In this document: in pieces, positions 17,833 to 26,041 of the stretch
Layout of the letters: every line of letters starts with the position of its first letter
Position numbering within the stretch: position 1 is the first letter of the stretch
Origin: Leptospira kemamanensis
Lineage (GTDB): Bacteria > Spirochaetota > Leptospiria > Leptospirales > Leptospiraceae
Direction: 5' to 3'
Assembly (NCBI RefSeq): GCF_004769665.1
Contig: NZ_RQGG01000010.1
Coordinates: 62,001 to 126,000 of the forward strand
Length of the DNA stretch: 64,000 bases
Translations under genes and position numbers: made by a program
The notes under the pieces: generated by a model
Seen by the model: the letters and a program-made list of their open reading frames with translations, nothing else
Databases searched by the model: none
Told to the model about the DNA's origin: nothing

Positions 17833-18678
17833 TTAACCTTTTCGTTTGATGTAAGCTTTTGCAAACTCAGGTAATACAAAAGCGGCTTTGTGAATTTCGG
17901 GGCTATAGTATTTGAGACCTTTAGGAACTCGTTTCGGATCTGGAGTGACCGAATACGGATCAATAGCATTGGATAAAAATGTGAACCCAATGATTCCGGA
18001 CGGGTAAGTGGGAATCGTTGTGTAATAGTATCCATACTCAGGGAAAATTTTCGGAATGAATTCAAATAGTGAAGTGATCACATCTCCATGATACCAAAAC
18101 GATTCCGCTTGTGTAGCAATGATTCCTGTTGGTTTTAAGGCACTTGCCATATCACGAAAGAATGGTTCTTTGAATAATACTTCAGCAGGACCTACTGGAT
18201 CACTCGAATCCACAAGGATCACATCAAAACGACCTTTGTTGTCTCTTGCAAATTTGGCTCCATCATCATAATGGTGAATGACTTTTGGATCTTTCATCGC
18301 GTCTGCACATTCAGGAAAATATTTATAACTAATATCAACAACAGCTTTGTCAATCTCGCATAACACAACTTCTTTGACAGATGGATGTTTTAGGACTTCA
18401 CGAACCGTTCCGCCGTCTCCCCCACCAATCACAAGCACGGACTCAGGATTGGGATGGCTCATCATTGGGATATGCGCAATCATCTCATGATAGGAATGTT
18501 CGTCTTTATTCGTAACCATCGTTACACCATCAAGTGTAAACATACGGCCAAAGGATTGTGTTTCAAATATATCAATTTTTTGGAACGGAGATTGTAGGCT
18601 TTCGATTGTCTTTGTTACTCGGTAACTGACGGCTCGCCCTTTTTCTAATTCCAATTTTTCTGTGTACCAAATCTCCAT
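17833..18678 (-). CDS. speE: Spermidine synthase
   Basis: 281 residues. The SAM-type fold site VLVIGGGDGGTVREVL is at about 81-96; FETQSFGRMFTLDGVTMVT and YDVILVDSSDPVGPA follow, as in SpeE. It joins an aminopropyl group to putrescine (or a related amine). A good ribosome site AGGAGC precedes the ATG. It is the first gene of the five-gene run ending with pyrF. The mixture of polyamine synthesis and envelope genes suggests a shared promoter rather than shared pathway. Confidence 0.9.
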   Translation of the reverse strand: MEIWYTEKLELEKGRAVSYRVTKTIESLQSPFQKIDIFETQSFGRMFTLDGVTMVTNKDEHSYHEMIAHIPMMSHPNPESVLVIGGGDGGTVREVLKHPSVKEVVLCEIDKAVVDISYKYFPECADAMKDPKVIHHYDDGAKFARDNKGRFDVILVDSSDPVGPAEVLFKEPFFRDMASALKPTGIIATQAESFWYHGDVITSLFEFIPKIFPEYGYYYTTIPTYPSGIIGFTFLSNAIDPYSVTPDPKRVPKGLKYYSPEIHKAAFVLPEFAKAYIKRKG

Positions 18679-18817
18679 TAAATGCTCCTAAGATTCTCTC
18701 TTTGAACCAGAATAGGAATGGGAAGAAGAAGGTGTAGTTTTTTTTAAAGTTTTGGCTTTACGAAAGCTTAAAAATTGAACTTGGCGGGAATCGGTCGGTT
18801 CCATTCCATAGACTTGT

Positions 18818-19252
18818 ATGCAGAAATATTCTCGCGTTTTTTACCTGGTTGGTTTTTTATCCATGCCACTTTTTATCCTATTACTCGTTTTTGGTTACAT
18901 CAAAATCAACCAAATGGCAAGTGAGGAAATCCACTGGGGTCATAACAAATCTTTTGCGTTTGGACAAGCCTCACGCGAAGGGAAACTCATCCTTTTAAGC
19001 GTGACCAAAGTTCGTTGTGAAATGTTAAAAGGTTTAGAATGTGGGGAAGGAAAACCCGATCTCGGCACTTATATTCTTCTCAACTTCACACCACGCGATA
19101 ACGAATTCCAAACCTTGATTTTGGATGACCGCTTTGCCTCATTAAAATCAGAGTCCCTGCCCCAATACTTTTTATTAAACTCGTCGGGCGAAATCAGGCA
19201 TTTTTCTAAAGAACTTCCCAGTGTAGAAGAGATGCAAAAACTTCCTAAATAA
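18818..19252 (+). CDS. Membrane-anchored thioredoxin-fold-like protein without CxxC
   Basis: 144 residues. One N-terminal helix (about 8-28) and an outer domain. The order 'ASREGKLILLSVT' then 'LPQYFLLNSSGEIRHF' matches the first strand and the cis-Pro/strand part of thioredoxin-fold proteins (AEGKPVLL...; VPTFVLLDxxG). The active site CxxC is missing: two cysteines (KVRCEML, LECGEG) are seven residues apart. So the fold call is tentative and a redox role is unproven. It stands alone before the DUF302 gene. Confidence 0.5.
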   Translation: MQKYSRVFYLVGFLSMPLFILLLVFGYIKINQMASEEIHWGHNKSFAFGQASREGKLILLSVTKVRCEMLKGLECGEGKPDLGTYILLNFTPRDNEFQTLILDDRFASLKSESLPQYFLLNSSGEIRHFSKELPSVEEMQKLPK

Positions 19253-19303
19253 GAAGTAACTCCTTAAAAATATTAAAAAAGCTCTTGCAACTTCCGATTT
19301 CTC

Positions 19304-19323
19304 CTATACCCTATGGGGTATAG
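19304..19323. promoter_or_regulatory. Perfect palindrome, CsoR/FrmR/CstR-type operator candidate
   Basis: CTATACCCTATGGGGTATAG is an exact 8-base inverted repeat around TATG. The half site TATACCC and its partner GGGTATA match the GC-centred, AT-flanked operators bound by CsoR-superfamily repressors (copper CsoR, persulfide CstR, formaldehyde FrmR). It lies 15 bases before the DUF302 start codon, overlapping the likely promoter (TTGCAA at 19285). Confidence 0.55.
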
Positions 19324-19337
19324 GATTTGGAGGATAT

Positions 19338-19727
19338 ATGTTAGGGTTAACCATTCACAGAAAAAAAAGTTTTGAAGATACCATAAACGATACCACGGAA
19401 GCATTAAAAAAAGAAGGTTTTGGTGTTCTTACCACTATTGACGTCAAACAAACCTTAAAAGATAAAATTGGTGTTGATTTCAAACGTTACACCATCCTCG
19501 GAGCATGTAACCCGAGTTTTGCGCACAGAGCCCTACAAACCACAGACGAAATCGGAATGTTATTACCATGTAACGTAGTCGTGACGGAAGAAAAAAACGG
19601 CGAAATCAAAGTGTCCATCTTTGATCCTATGACTATGACAAAACTCGTCCAAAACTCCGAACTCGAATCCATCGCAAAAGAAGTGCAGGACAAACTCGTA
19701 CGAGTGATCCACCACCTCCACGCTTAA
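19338..19727 (+). CDS. DUF302 family protein
   Basis: 129 residues. The pattern FEDTINDTTEALKKEGFGVLTTIDV, then LGACNPSFAHRAL and LLPCNVVV, is the DUF302 fold (two alpha-beta repeats with a conserved ...CNP...A...L segment). These proteins often accompany sulfide, persulfide or metal-stress genes. An excellent ribosome site GGAGG is four bases before the ATG. It is monocistronic and preceded by a palindrome like a CsoR/CstR operator, so it is probably induced by a metal or reactive sulfur. Confidence 0.85.
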   Translation: MLGLTIHRKKSFEDTINDTTEALKKEGFGVLTTIDVKQTLKDKIGVDFKRYTILGACNPSFAHRALQTTDEIGMLLPCNVVVTEEKNGEIKVSIFDPMTMTKLVQNSELESIAKEVQDKLVRVIHHLHA

Positions 19728-19756
19728 TCAAAGTTGTCAAAAACGGTTGGGGCGCC

Positions 19757-19797
19757 TCGCCAATGGATATTTGGATCACATTCTATCCATTAGGCGA
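19757..19797. repeat. Bulged hairpin at the edge of the accessory block
   Basis: TCGCCAATGGATA (19757-19769) pairs with TATCCATTAGGCGA (19784-19797) with one unpaired T, loop 14 bases. It is preceded by GGCGCC and followed by TCCCGCTGTCCGC, so GC-rich sequence flanks an AT-rich region. No T tract follows on either strand. It could be a boundary repeat, an attC-like folded site or an RNA stem. The core stem is shared with 10732-10762. The remainder of 19728-19937 shows no credible gene. Confidence 0.4.
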
Positions 19798-19937
19798 TCC
19801 CGCTGTCCGCTCCAATCTTTCTGGATCTTCCATGTGATTTCCTTTTGATTTTATCTCAGAAAGGATTTCCGCTACCATCGACTCTTCGATAAACTCAGTG
19901 TCAATGGCGTGAGTGTGTGGGGGGATTGGAAATGAAT

Positions 19938-20582
19938 TCATATTTTTAAAAAATCAATGTACATTTTAGCGCCCACAATCAAGTGTTTCCTCAATTCATC
20001 ACCTTGCAAAAAAACTTCACTATTCAACTTTGTATGATTCTCTGATTGATGGCAAATCACTAAATCAAAGTTAGTATTTTGCAATTCTTCGTTTAGATTA
20101 AGTATTATTTTTGAATTCATATATTTTGAATCTTCAACATGAGTAAAACTTTGATTTAATCTTTCACCTATGGAAAGTATCTTTTTGCCCATTAAATGAT
20201 CGAATGAAAACACACTCAACTGGCATGCATGAAACGTTTCCATTAGAAAAATTTCACTTGCGATCTCTGCAAATAAAGTGCTAAAAAACATTCTTTCAGA
20301 CTCAAAAATATCCTCGGGGAACAAAACTAAAACTTTTGGTTTAATGAAATAATCTAAGAAATGTTTGTTGGTTGACCTGAGAGATTTGATTTGTTGGAGC
20401 AAACCATCAAAATGGGAAATAGACCATTTGTAACTCGTCGATGGATTTTGTTTGAGAACGTCAATATGTGGATAATTTCTGACAACAGGATCATTGGAAT
20501 TATGAGTTCTAAAATAAACGAGATTTTGATTCTCAAAAATAACCACTTCAGTGCTTCGTTTCCATAATTTCATAAAGTTCAT
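19938..20582 (-). CDS. Orphan protein with weak similarity to the MreB/actin fold
   Basis: 214 residues from ATG 20582 (a TTG 12 codons earlier also keeps the frame). Residues ~105-135 read PKVLVLFPEDIFESER ... ASEIFLMETFHA, matching the MreB stretch P-R-V-L-V-x-x-P ... E-R-R ... A-x-E-V-x-L-I-E-E-P. The phosphate-binding loops (DxGT, DxGGGT) are absent and the chain is too short for a full actin fold, so if related it is a degraded or N-terminal-lobe fragment. Very AT-rich codon use compared with the genes on either side. Role unknown. Confidence 0.5.
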   Translation of the reverse strand: MNFMKLWKRSTEVVIFENQNLVYFRTHNSNDPVVRNYPHIDVLKQNPSTSYKWSISHFDGLLQQIKSLRSTNKHFLDYFIKPKVLVLFPEDIFESERMFFSTLFAEIASEIFLMETFHACQLSVFSFDHLMGKKILSIGERLNQSFTHVEDSKYMNSKIILNLNEELQNTNFDLVICHQSENHTKLNSEVFLQGDELRKHLIVGAKMYIDFLKI

Positions 20583-20670
20583 GAGTAGATGATTCCAATT
20601 CCCTATATTTTTGAGCAAGTATTTTGTTTTCGCTTAGGAAATTCAATTTGAAAAATTGGCTCGCAGATAA

Positions 20671-21180
20671 CTAACGAAGTATTTCCTGTAAACGCGAGTT
20701 AGTTTGTGAATTCATTTTCTTATGCTCAAAGAAATACTGTGATTGCCAAATTTGGGAATTGACTGCTTGTTTGTTTGAAGGTACATCCCAAGTGGGATAA
20801 ATCCGAAACCCTCTTTTCCCATTTTTTAGATGAGAGATAATTCCTTTTTCCATAAGAATGTTTTTATTAAAAATAAAATGTCCAGTTTTCCCTAATTGAT
20901 TTACTTCAACGATGACAAAATCAAACTCATCCTTCTTTTCAAAAGGTGTAGTGACTCCATATTTGTTTCTTTTCCAAAGCGTGACAAAGAAACCCATTTT
21001 TTTCGGAGTTATTTTTGCCTTTCTAAATATTGCTTTTTTTGAATCTAAATCTAAAACTGTTGCATTGTATTCTAAACTTTCTTTTTCAATTTGAACATTT
21101 TTGATTTGTAGATGACTGTATTTTGAAAGGAGTGTATCGATTTGTTTTAAAAACAATGGTAGTTTAACCGTTTTGATCAT
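20671..21180 (-). CDS. MepB-like protein
   Basis: 169 residues. FRKAKITPKKMGFFVTLWKR, then KDEFDFVIVEV, GHFIFNKNILMEKGIIS and GKRGFRIYPTWDVPSNKQA are the conserved blocks of the MepB family (YpfI/YqcI-like; the gene found beside mepR-mepA in staphylococci, of unknown function). Cytosolic, no signal. It is 88 bases from the next gene downstream and sits in the AT-rich block with no functional partners here, which suggests acquisition by transfer. Function of MepB itself is not established. Confidence 0.75.
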   Translation of the reverse strand: MIKTVKLPLFLKQIDTLLSKYSHLQIKNVQIEKESLEYNATVLDLDSKKAIFRKAKITPKKMGFFVTLWKRNKYGVTTPFEKKDEFDFVIVEVNQLGKTGHFIFNKNILMEKGIISHLKNGKRGFRIYPTWDVPSNKQAVNSQIWQSQYFFEHKKMNSQTNSRLQEILR

Positions 21181-21215
21181 CTCTTTCGTTTCTTCTCGTT
21201 TCCTTTCATTTGTTT

Positions 21216-21890
21216 TTAAAATGATTTCAATAGATGCAAATCGTATCCTTTTGAAACTAAATATTGAAATGCAATTTCAATAGACTCAGGAATTTGCGTT
21301 TTTACCTGAAATCCCAATTTAGGATATTCCATGATCCTTTGTAAATCACCCACAATTTCATTTATGATGAGAAAAAGATTGATGTGAGAATGCGGCGCTT
21401 CCAGAAGTTTATAATTAGGTGAGGAAATATAAAAACAAGCTTCATTCCATTGTTTTGCTAAAGCCAATTTCAGTCTTAAAGTCATGGAAGGTTTCTGAAT
21501 TGCAATCACATTGGGCACATGAAGATTCATGGAACTGAGCATTTTTTTAGAGAACAATATGTTTTCACCTGTGTTAGTCGACTTGTCTTCTATGATTATA
21601 CTTTCTTTCGGAATACCGAGTGAGATTATATGATTTGAAAAAGCCAAAGCTTCAGACTTCGAGAATATATGTTTCGTAAAAAAATTCAATCCCCCAGAAA
21701 AGAGGATGTATTCCGCAAATCCTATACGATACAGTTCAGCTGCATAGGCAGCGATTCGTAAGTCATGGCTACAAGGTACAAAAATTAAATCAGCTTTCTG
21801 AATTGGATCATTACAGCTTAGGAAATCCCAAATAGAGGATGCAAAACATAATTCCTCTTCTGTTACTTTTTTATCAAATTGATGTTTCAT
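21216..21890 (-). CDS. YdcF/ElyC-like DUF218 family protein
   Basis: 224 residues. The DUF218 blocks are visible: ADLIFVPCSHDLRIAAYAA, YILFSGGLNFF, SKSEALAFSNHIISLGIP and IIEDKSTNTGENILFSKK. Unlike SanA/ElyC there is no N-terminal membrane helix, as in soluble YdcF, which binds SAM in E. coli; biological role uncertain. Start ATG at 21890; upstream lies the CGAACATAATGTTCG palindrome. Confidence 0.8.
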   Translation of the reverse strand: MKHQFDKKVTEEELCFASSIWDFLSCNDPIQKADLIFVPCSHDLRIAAYAAELYRIGFAEYILFSGGLNFFTKHIFSKSEALAFSNHIISLGIPKESIIIEDKSTNTGENILFSKKMLSSMNLHVPNVIAIQKPSMTLRLKLALAKQWNEACFYISSPNYKLLEAPHSHINLFLIINEIVGDLQRIMEYPKLGFQVKTQIPESIEIAFQYLVSKGYDLHLLKSF

Positions 21891-21908
21891 TTAGATAATC
21901 GAGCAGAA

Positions 21909-21923
21909 CGAACATAATGTTCG
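21909..21923. promoter_or_regulatory. 15-base palindrome upstream of the YdcF-like gene
   Basis: CGAACATAATGTTCG has perfect 7-base arms around one A, 19 bases before the start codon at 21890. It resembles the CGAAC-N4-GTTCG LexA box of Gram-positives but with a 5-base spacer, so the match is not exact. A repressor site is possible. Confidence 0.35.
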
Positions 21924-21963
21924 CTTCATTAGTTTAGGCGAGGCTCAGGCTCTAGGCAAAACA

Positions 21964-22851
21964 TTAGCATTCATATTTGATCATATCAATAAAAGAATCG
22001 CTCTCCAACATCTCTTCCGTATATTGGGTCCAAGAAAATCTAATTTTGGAATTGTTTAGTTCATAGGCTCTTACTATTTTTTTGAATGTTTTTTCTGATT
22101 TAATTTCTATTAAAAAGTAAAATATTTTTGCTTTGTTCGCACAATGATACGTCTGATTCAAAATCTTAAATTCATTCACTTTGTATCTTGTATTTTCTGT
22201 ATTCAGAAATTCATTCGATTCCTTACGATAAATTCCTAAATCGTTTTTTGCTTTTTGCATGTCAATTTCCTTTACCAAATTACTAATTTTCTTTGGTTGA
22301 TAGAAAAAAAGGTGGCCATACCTATAATGCTTTTTTTGATTCAATATTTTTTGTATTTGATTATACTCTTTTAAATGTTTTGAAATTTGAATTTCTTCAT
22401 TTTCATCTACATAAGGGACTCCAAAGGAAGTGTCATCAAATGGTTCATTTGGATGATACAATTTCACTTCATATGATATCATATTGTTTTGAGAATCTAA
22501 AATAATTTCGTCTATGATCGTTTTCTTTTTAACCGAAGTAGACTTGAATTGATAACTTCTTAATAACTCTAATGTGTTATATTGAATTTCCTTTTCTGCA
22601 ATTAATACTTTTTTTACGGTTTGGTTCCTCAGGAATTTCGATCGCTCAAACAATAAAAAATTCAGTTCATCAAACCCGATTTTATCCTTTAAACGATCAT
22701 CTAGAGAAAGGTATGCTGCTGGCATATTTAACGCATTTACAACCTCAAGATAAGCGATTGCCTTAGCCTTAGGACTTTCTTTGCTAAAAATACTAGTCGT
22801 TATTATTGTTAATACAAACAGAGCTAAACTTTTTTTTCGATGATTCCCCAT
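21964..22851 (-). CDS. Exported protein, unknown function
   Basis: 295 residues from ATG 22851, preferred over 22908 because GGGAGAA lies ten bases ahead of it and it begins a clean signal peptide (KKSLALFVLTIITTSIFSKES). The rest is lysine-, isoleucine- and asparagine-rich with no recognisable motif; a Cys-containing strand near NQTYHCANKAK. AT-rich codon use like its neighbours in the block. No family recognised. Confidence 0.6.
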   Translation of the reverse strand: MGNHRKKSLALFVLTIITTSIFSKESPKAKAIAYLEVVNALNMPAAYLSLDDRLKDKIGFDELNFLLFERSKFLRNQTVKKVLIAEKEIQYNTLELLRSYQFKSTSVKKKTIIDEIILDSQNNMISYEVKLYHPNEPFDDTSFGVPYVDENEEIQISKHLKEYNQIQKILNQKKHYRYGHLFFYQPKKISNLVKEIDMQKAKNDLGIYRKESNEFLNTENTRYKVNEFKILNQTYHCANKAKIFYFLIEIKSEKTFKKIVRAYELNNSKIRFSWTQYTEEMLESDSFIDMIKYEC

Positions 22852-23138
22852 GTTCCGATTCTCCCAAAATCGTATTCCTAACAACTTGTATGCTTGAACT
22901 TGCCTCACAATTCAAAAGCATCTACGTGCATAGATAATGCATTGCTTCTTATATCTCCCATTGACCACAGACCCAAAATTTCGAACAGCGGATCCTCCAT
23001 CAAAATGAAAGATCAAACCTTTGTATTAAAGAAGAATTCGATGGCTTCCGTAATTTCGTTGTCTTCAGAATCGGTTTCGTTTGCGGAAAGCGTCTAACTT
23101 AAGTAACAATTTGTTTGCTAAATTAGTTTTGGCAAAGT
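22852..23138. other. Non-coding spacer within the accessory block
   Basis: No credible gene on either strand. It contains a small inverted repeat ATCTA-N6-TAGAT at ~22919-22934 and a GTCTAAC near 23090, which resembles an integron R'' core site but lacks a visible matching partner. The few long reading frames here are short, without ribosome sites. Confidence 0.4.
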
Positions 23139-23672
23139 TCAGTCATTAAACCGACAACGATAGTCCTTGAATTCTATAGGACTGAAATATTCATTCCCTA
23201 AGAATGAAAGCTTTTTAGTTTTCGCATCGAAAGAAAGCTCCACTATGAAATCATCACTGAATGAAAAGTCGCCTGGAATATAAAAGTTAACCCAAAATGT
23301 CGGTATTTGATAATCTTGGTCTGTTATGTTTAATGTTATAAAATTTCGTTTCCTATTGAGTTTAGGCTCAGTCAAAAACACTAATGTTTCACTGTATGGA
23401 AAATTACAAAGGTCTATGAATACCTCAACGTATGAATTTGCTTCAGTATCGCTTTTTAAATATTTAGCTACCCCCTTCCACTCTTTTCTCAACCCTAGAT
23501 CATTTTTGACGAAATCTTTACGCAGCATAATATCTTCATCTGTTATTACTAACTTAGATTCCTCAATTTGTTTGTGATCACTTGTTACATTCGATAAAGC
23601 TGTATCCGTAGGTGAACTTTCGTTACAATAATTACAATTTACAACCAACAGCAAGATAAAGAAATTCTTCAT
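23139..23672 (-). CDS. Small lipoprotein, unknown function
   Basis: 177 residues. A short hydrophobic N-terminus FFILLLVVNCNYC provides a lipobox (VVNC at 10-13). An acidic first part, then a beta-rich domain ending in FKDYRCRFN. Ribosome site AGGAGA six bases before the ATG. I do not recognise the fold. It is the first gene of the AT-rich minus-strand block, next to the EamA gene across a 166-base gap. Confidence 0.6.
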   Translation of the reverse strand: MKNFFILLLVVNCNYCNESSPTDTALSNVTSDHKQIEESKLVITDEDIMLRKDFVKNDLGLRKEWKGVAKYLKSDTEANSYVEVFIDLCNFPYSETLVFLTEPKLNRKRNFITLNITDQDYQIPTFWVNFYIPGDFSFSDDFIVELSFDAKTKKLSFLGNEYFSPIEFKDYRCRFND

Positions 23673-23838
23673 ATTATTCTCCTGTTCTCATATTAAGATT
23701 CATATTGTTGCAATCATTCCCAATGCAATTTTCCGTTCCATTGCAATCAGTATTCCATAGAACTCGTGAGTCATTAATGCGCGAACCGCAAGACCCAATG
23801 TCTACAGTTAAACCAGACGAGACAATTCGGGATGCGTT

Positions 23839-24759
23839 TTATACCAACTTCTCTTTTTCCCGTTGCCGAGCCTCGTTCTGTTTCCGATACACTTCCATCA
23901 CCGCACAAAACAAAATCACGGCTCCACCTAGCCATAAGCGATCGGGTGGAACTTCTCCAAGGAAGTACCATGCCGCCAAACTTCCATAAATCGGGCTCAG
24001 TGTGGACAATGTTCCTGCTGTAGTCACTGACAAATTTGAGAGACTACGAATCCAAATTGTATGCGCAAGAGCGGTAAAAATTCCTGCAAGGACCACTTGG
24101 AAAAGGAGATACTTGGGTTCTGCAAGCATCACGGTAAGCCCATTGGCAAAAGGAAGTAACACAATGGAAGTTGCAAAGAGTTGGGTGAAGAGAATTTGCG
24201 AACTGGGGTAATGGACATGCATCTCTTTTGTGAGTAGATTACGAATCGCATACAAAACAGCAGAAACCACTCCCGAAACCACACCTTGGAACATTTGGTT
24301 GTCCCAAGACAAATCTGGCACAATGAGAAATAAACCAAAAAGCGAAAAGGAAGCCAAAAACAAAGCAAATGGTTCTGGCCTTTTCCCACCTAACATAGGT
24401 TCTAAAATTGCAGAAAACACAGGATAGGTAAACAGTGACAACATCCCAACGGCGACCGTAGATACTTGGATGGAGTGAAAGTACGTCACCCAATGCAGAG
24501 CAAACAAAATCCCAATCCCAAATACATAACAAAAATGTTTAAAACTTTGGTAGGTAATAGACTTACGACGTAAGAGAAAAAAGAGACCTAAGAGGAGGAC
24601 TGAAAAAAGCGCACGCCCTGAAATAATGGTAACAGCAGGAAAAGGAAGGAGTTTGGCAAACAAAGTGACGTTCCCCATAATGAGGATCGTCAAATTGAGC
24701 TCGAGTACAGATCGTAGAAACGAAGGGGAAGAAGTTTTCACTTCTTCCTTAGGATTCAA
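23839..24759 (-). CDS. EamA-family (DMT) transporter
   Basis: 306 residues with ten hydrophobic segments in two homologous halves (first half around ILIMGNVTLFAKLLPFP, second around GVVSGVVSAVLYAIRNLL). Family signatures visible: LHWVTYFHSIQVSTVAVGM and SVTTAGTLSTLSPIYGSLAAW. Such proteins export small metabolites such as amino acids or nucleosides; the substrate cannot be told. A basic tail (RKQNEARQREKEKLV) faces the cytosol. It overlaps the DUF2505-like gene by 11 bases. Confidence 0.85.
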   Translation of the reverse strand: MNPKEEVKTSSPSFLRSVLELNLTILIMGNVTLFAKLLPFPAVTIISGRALFSVLLLGLFFLLRRKSITYQSFKHFCYVFGIGILFALHWVTYFHSIQVSTVAVGMLSLFTYPVFSAILEPMLGGKRPEPFALFLASFSLFGLFLIVPDLSWDNQMFQGVVSGVVSAVLYAIRNLLTKEMHVHYPSSQILFTQLFATSIVLLPFANGLTVMLAEPKYLLFQVVLAGIFTALAHTIWIRSLSNLSVTTAGTLSTLSPIYGSLAAWYFLGEVPPDRLWLGGAVILFCAVMEVYRKQNEARQREKEKLV

Positions 24760-25231
24760 CCCCTAGAAATTTGGCGATGGATTTTCTGTCCTTCTCCAAA
24801 CTATGTTTGTGAATTTCTTCGATCGCTTTTTCTACGATGGGAGAAACAAAGAGCAAACTAGAAACCACATCCACATCATAAGAACGTTTGGACTCAGAAC
24901 CACTTTCCTCGTATTTACTTTTCCCTTTGATAACAAAGACATTGTCTTTGCCAGGTGGGGAAATTTTAAACTCATGGGTGTTTGTGGTAATGTCAAAGGT
25001 AGACTCTTCGAGTAAGGAAAGATCGTTGAGTGCTGCCGATAATACGGCAGGCATCGATCCTTCTAAACTCACCTTTCGTTTTTGGTGAATGAGATTTCCT
25101 TCTTTTTTTTCTTCGAGTAAAGTTACATTTTTTAGATCAGGAAACTGGTCTAGGTGTTTGTATCTCTCCTCTCTTGCATGCAAAAGTTTATCTAATGGAA
25201 CTGGAAATGTATGGGTGACTTGGTATTTCAC
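24749..25231 (-). CDS. DUF2505-like SRPBCC-fold protein
   Basis: 160 residues. YQVTHTFPVPLDKLLHAREERY at the start and the long C-terminal helix VSPIVEKAIEEIHKHS fit DUF2505, a START-like fold common in actinobacteria. Starts with GTG, sharing a base with the TAG of the ferritin-like gene (TAGTG). Its place between a ferritin-like protein and a DMT transporter gives no clear pathway. Ligand unknown. Confidence 0.65.
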   Translation of the reverse strand: MKYQVTHTFPVPLDKLLHAREERYKHLDQFPDLKNVTLLEEKKEGNLIHQKRKVSLEGSMPAVLSAALNDLSLLEESTFDITTNTHEFKISPPGKDNVFVIKGKSKYEESGSESKRSYDVDVVSSLLFVSPIVEKAIEEIHKHSLEKDRKSIAKFLGVES

Positions 25232-25983
25232 TATTTTTTCTTACCTTTTTTCTTTGCCGGTTTTGCCTTTGGTTTGGCTTTTTTAGGTGTAGGTTTTGCG
25301 GCCTTTTTAACAGCTTTTTTCGCCTTCACTTTGTTTTGTGGCTTAGCAACAGGTTTCCCCTTCGCTGAAGTTTTTGGTTTTGCTGTTGCCTTTGGTTTCA
25401 CACTTGGTTTAGATTTTCCTTGGGCTTTCGAAGAGGAATTGACTTGTGCGAGAAGTTCTTCATCTTCCCAATAAAAAACTTGGTCCGCAGGTGTGGATTG
25501 TTCCATCGCCATGGCTTGCGCTCCCAAAAGGGAATTGTTGGATTCATTAAAATTTGCTAATTTTTGAAACAACAAATTGATTTTTGGATCTTGGAATTTT
25601 CCACGGATGGTCGCATAAAAATTGCGGGCATCTTCCCCTTCTCGGATCGCAAGTTCAATTGCCTTTTTTTCGTCAGCTTTGACTTCTGCATTTTTGTTTC
25701 GGTCCAAACGGTCCATAATCTTTTGGATGGTGGACGAATGGAATTTTTCGATTTCCGAAAGTTGTTTGAGGTTAGGAAGTTCTTTCCCTTCTGCACTTTT
25801 ATAGATGTCTTTGATGTATTTGATATGCTCATCACCATCTAACGCAAGTTGGCTGAAGAGTTCTCTAATTTGTCCTTCTGGTAAACTTTCAGAAAGTTTT
25901 AAATAAAAATTGAAACATTGAACCTCATGTTCAATCGCAGCCGCTACTGCTTCAATAAAGGATGTTTTTTTTAGTGATTTCAT
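25231..25983 (-). CDS. Ferritin-like protein with histone-H1-like tail
   Basis: 250 residues. Residues 1-165 form the four-helix ferritin-like (rubrerythrin-type) bundle: AIEHEVQCFNFY, LALDGDEHIKYI, AIELAIREGEDARNFY and LANFNESNNSLL. The usual E-x-x-H diiron pairs are eroded: the first gives G-x-x-H and the second gives N in place of His. From about 190 to 250 the chain is almost only Lys, Ala, Pro and Ser, like a histone H1 C-terminal tail. It may bind DNA or polyphosphate, comparable in idea to Dps. Ribosome site AAAGGGATT before the ATG. Confidence 0.7.
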   Translation of the reverse strand: MKSLKKTSFIEAVAAAIEHEVQCFNFYLKLSESLPEGQIRELFSQLALDGDEHIKYIKDIYKSAEGKELPNLKQLSEIEKFHSSTIQKIMDRLDRNKNAEVKADEKKAIELAIREGEDARNFYATIRGKFQDPKINLLFQKLANFNESNNSLLGAQAMAMEQSTPADQVFYWEDEELLAQVNSSSKAQGKSKPSVKPKATAKPKTSAKGKPVAKPQNKVKAKKAVKKAAKPTPKKAKPKAKPAKKKGKKK

Positions 25984-26041
25984 AATCCCTTTCCCTGGTT
26001 TTGTAAAACCATAAATACGATACTCGTTTGAGCGAAGTGAA

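Noticed and set aside
22894..23097. 67-residue plus-strand frame in the accessory spacer
   Set aside because: No ribosome site, no motif; the spacer looks non-coding.
19728..23838. Complete integron
   Set aside because: No integrase and no pair of matching R'/R'' core sites were found; only cassette-like layout and stems.
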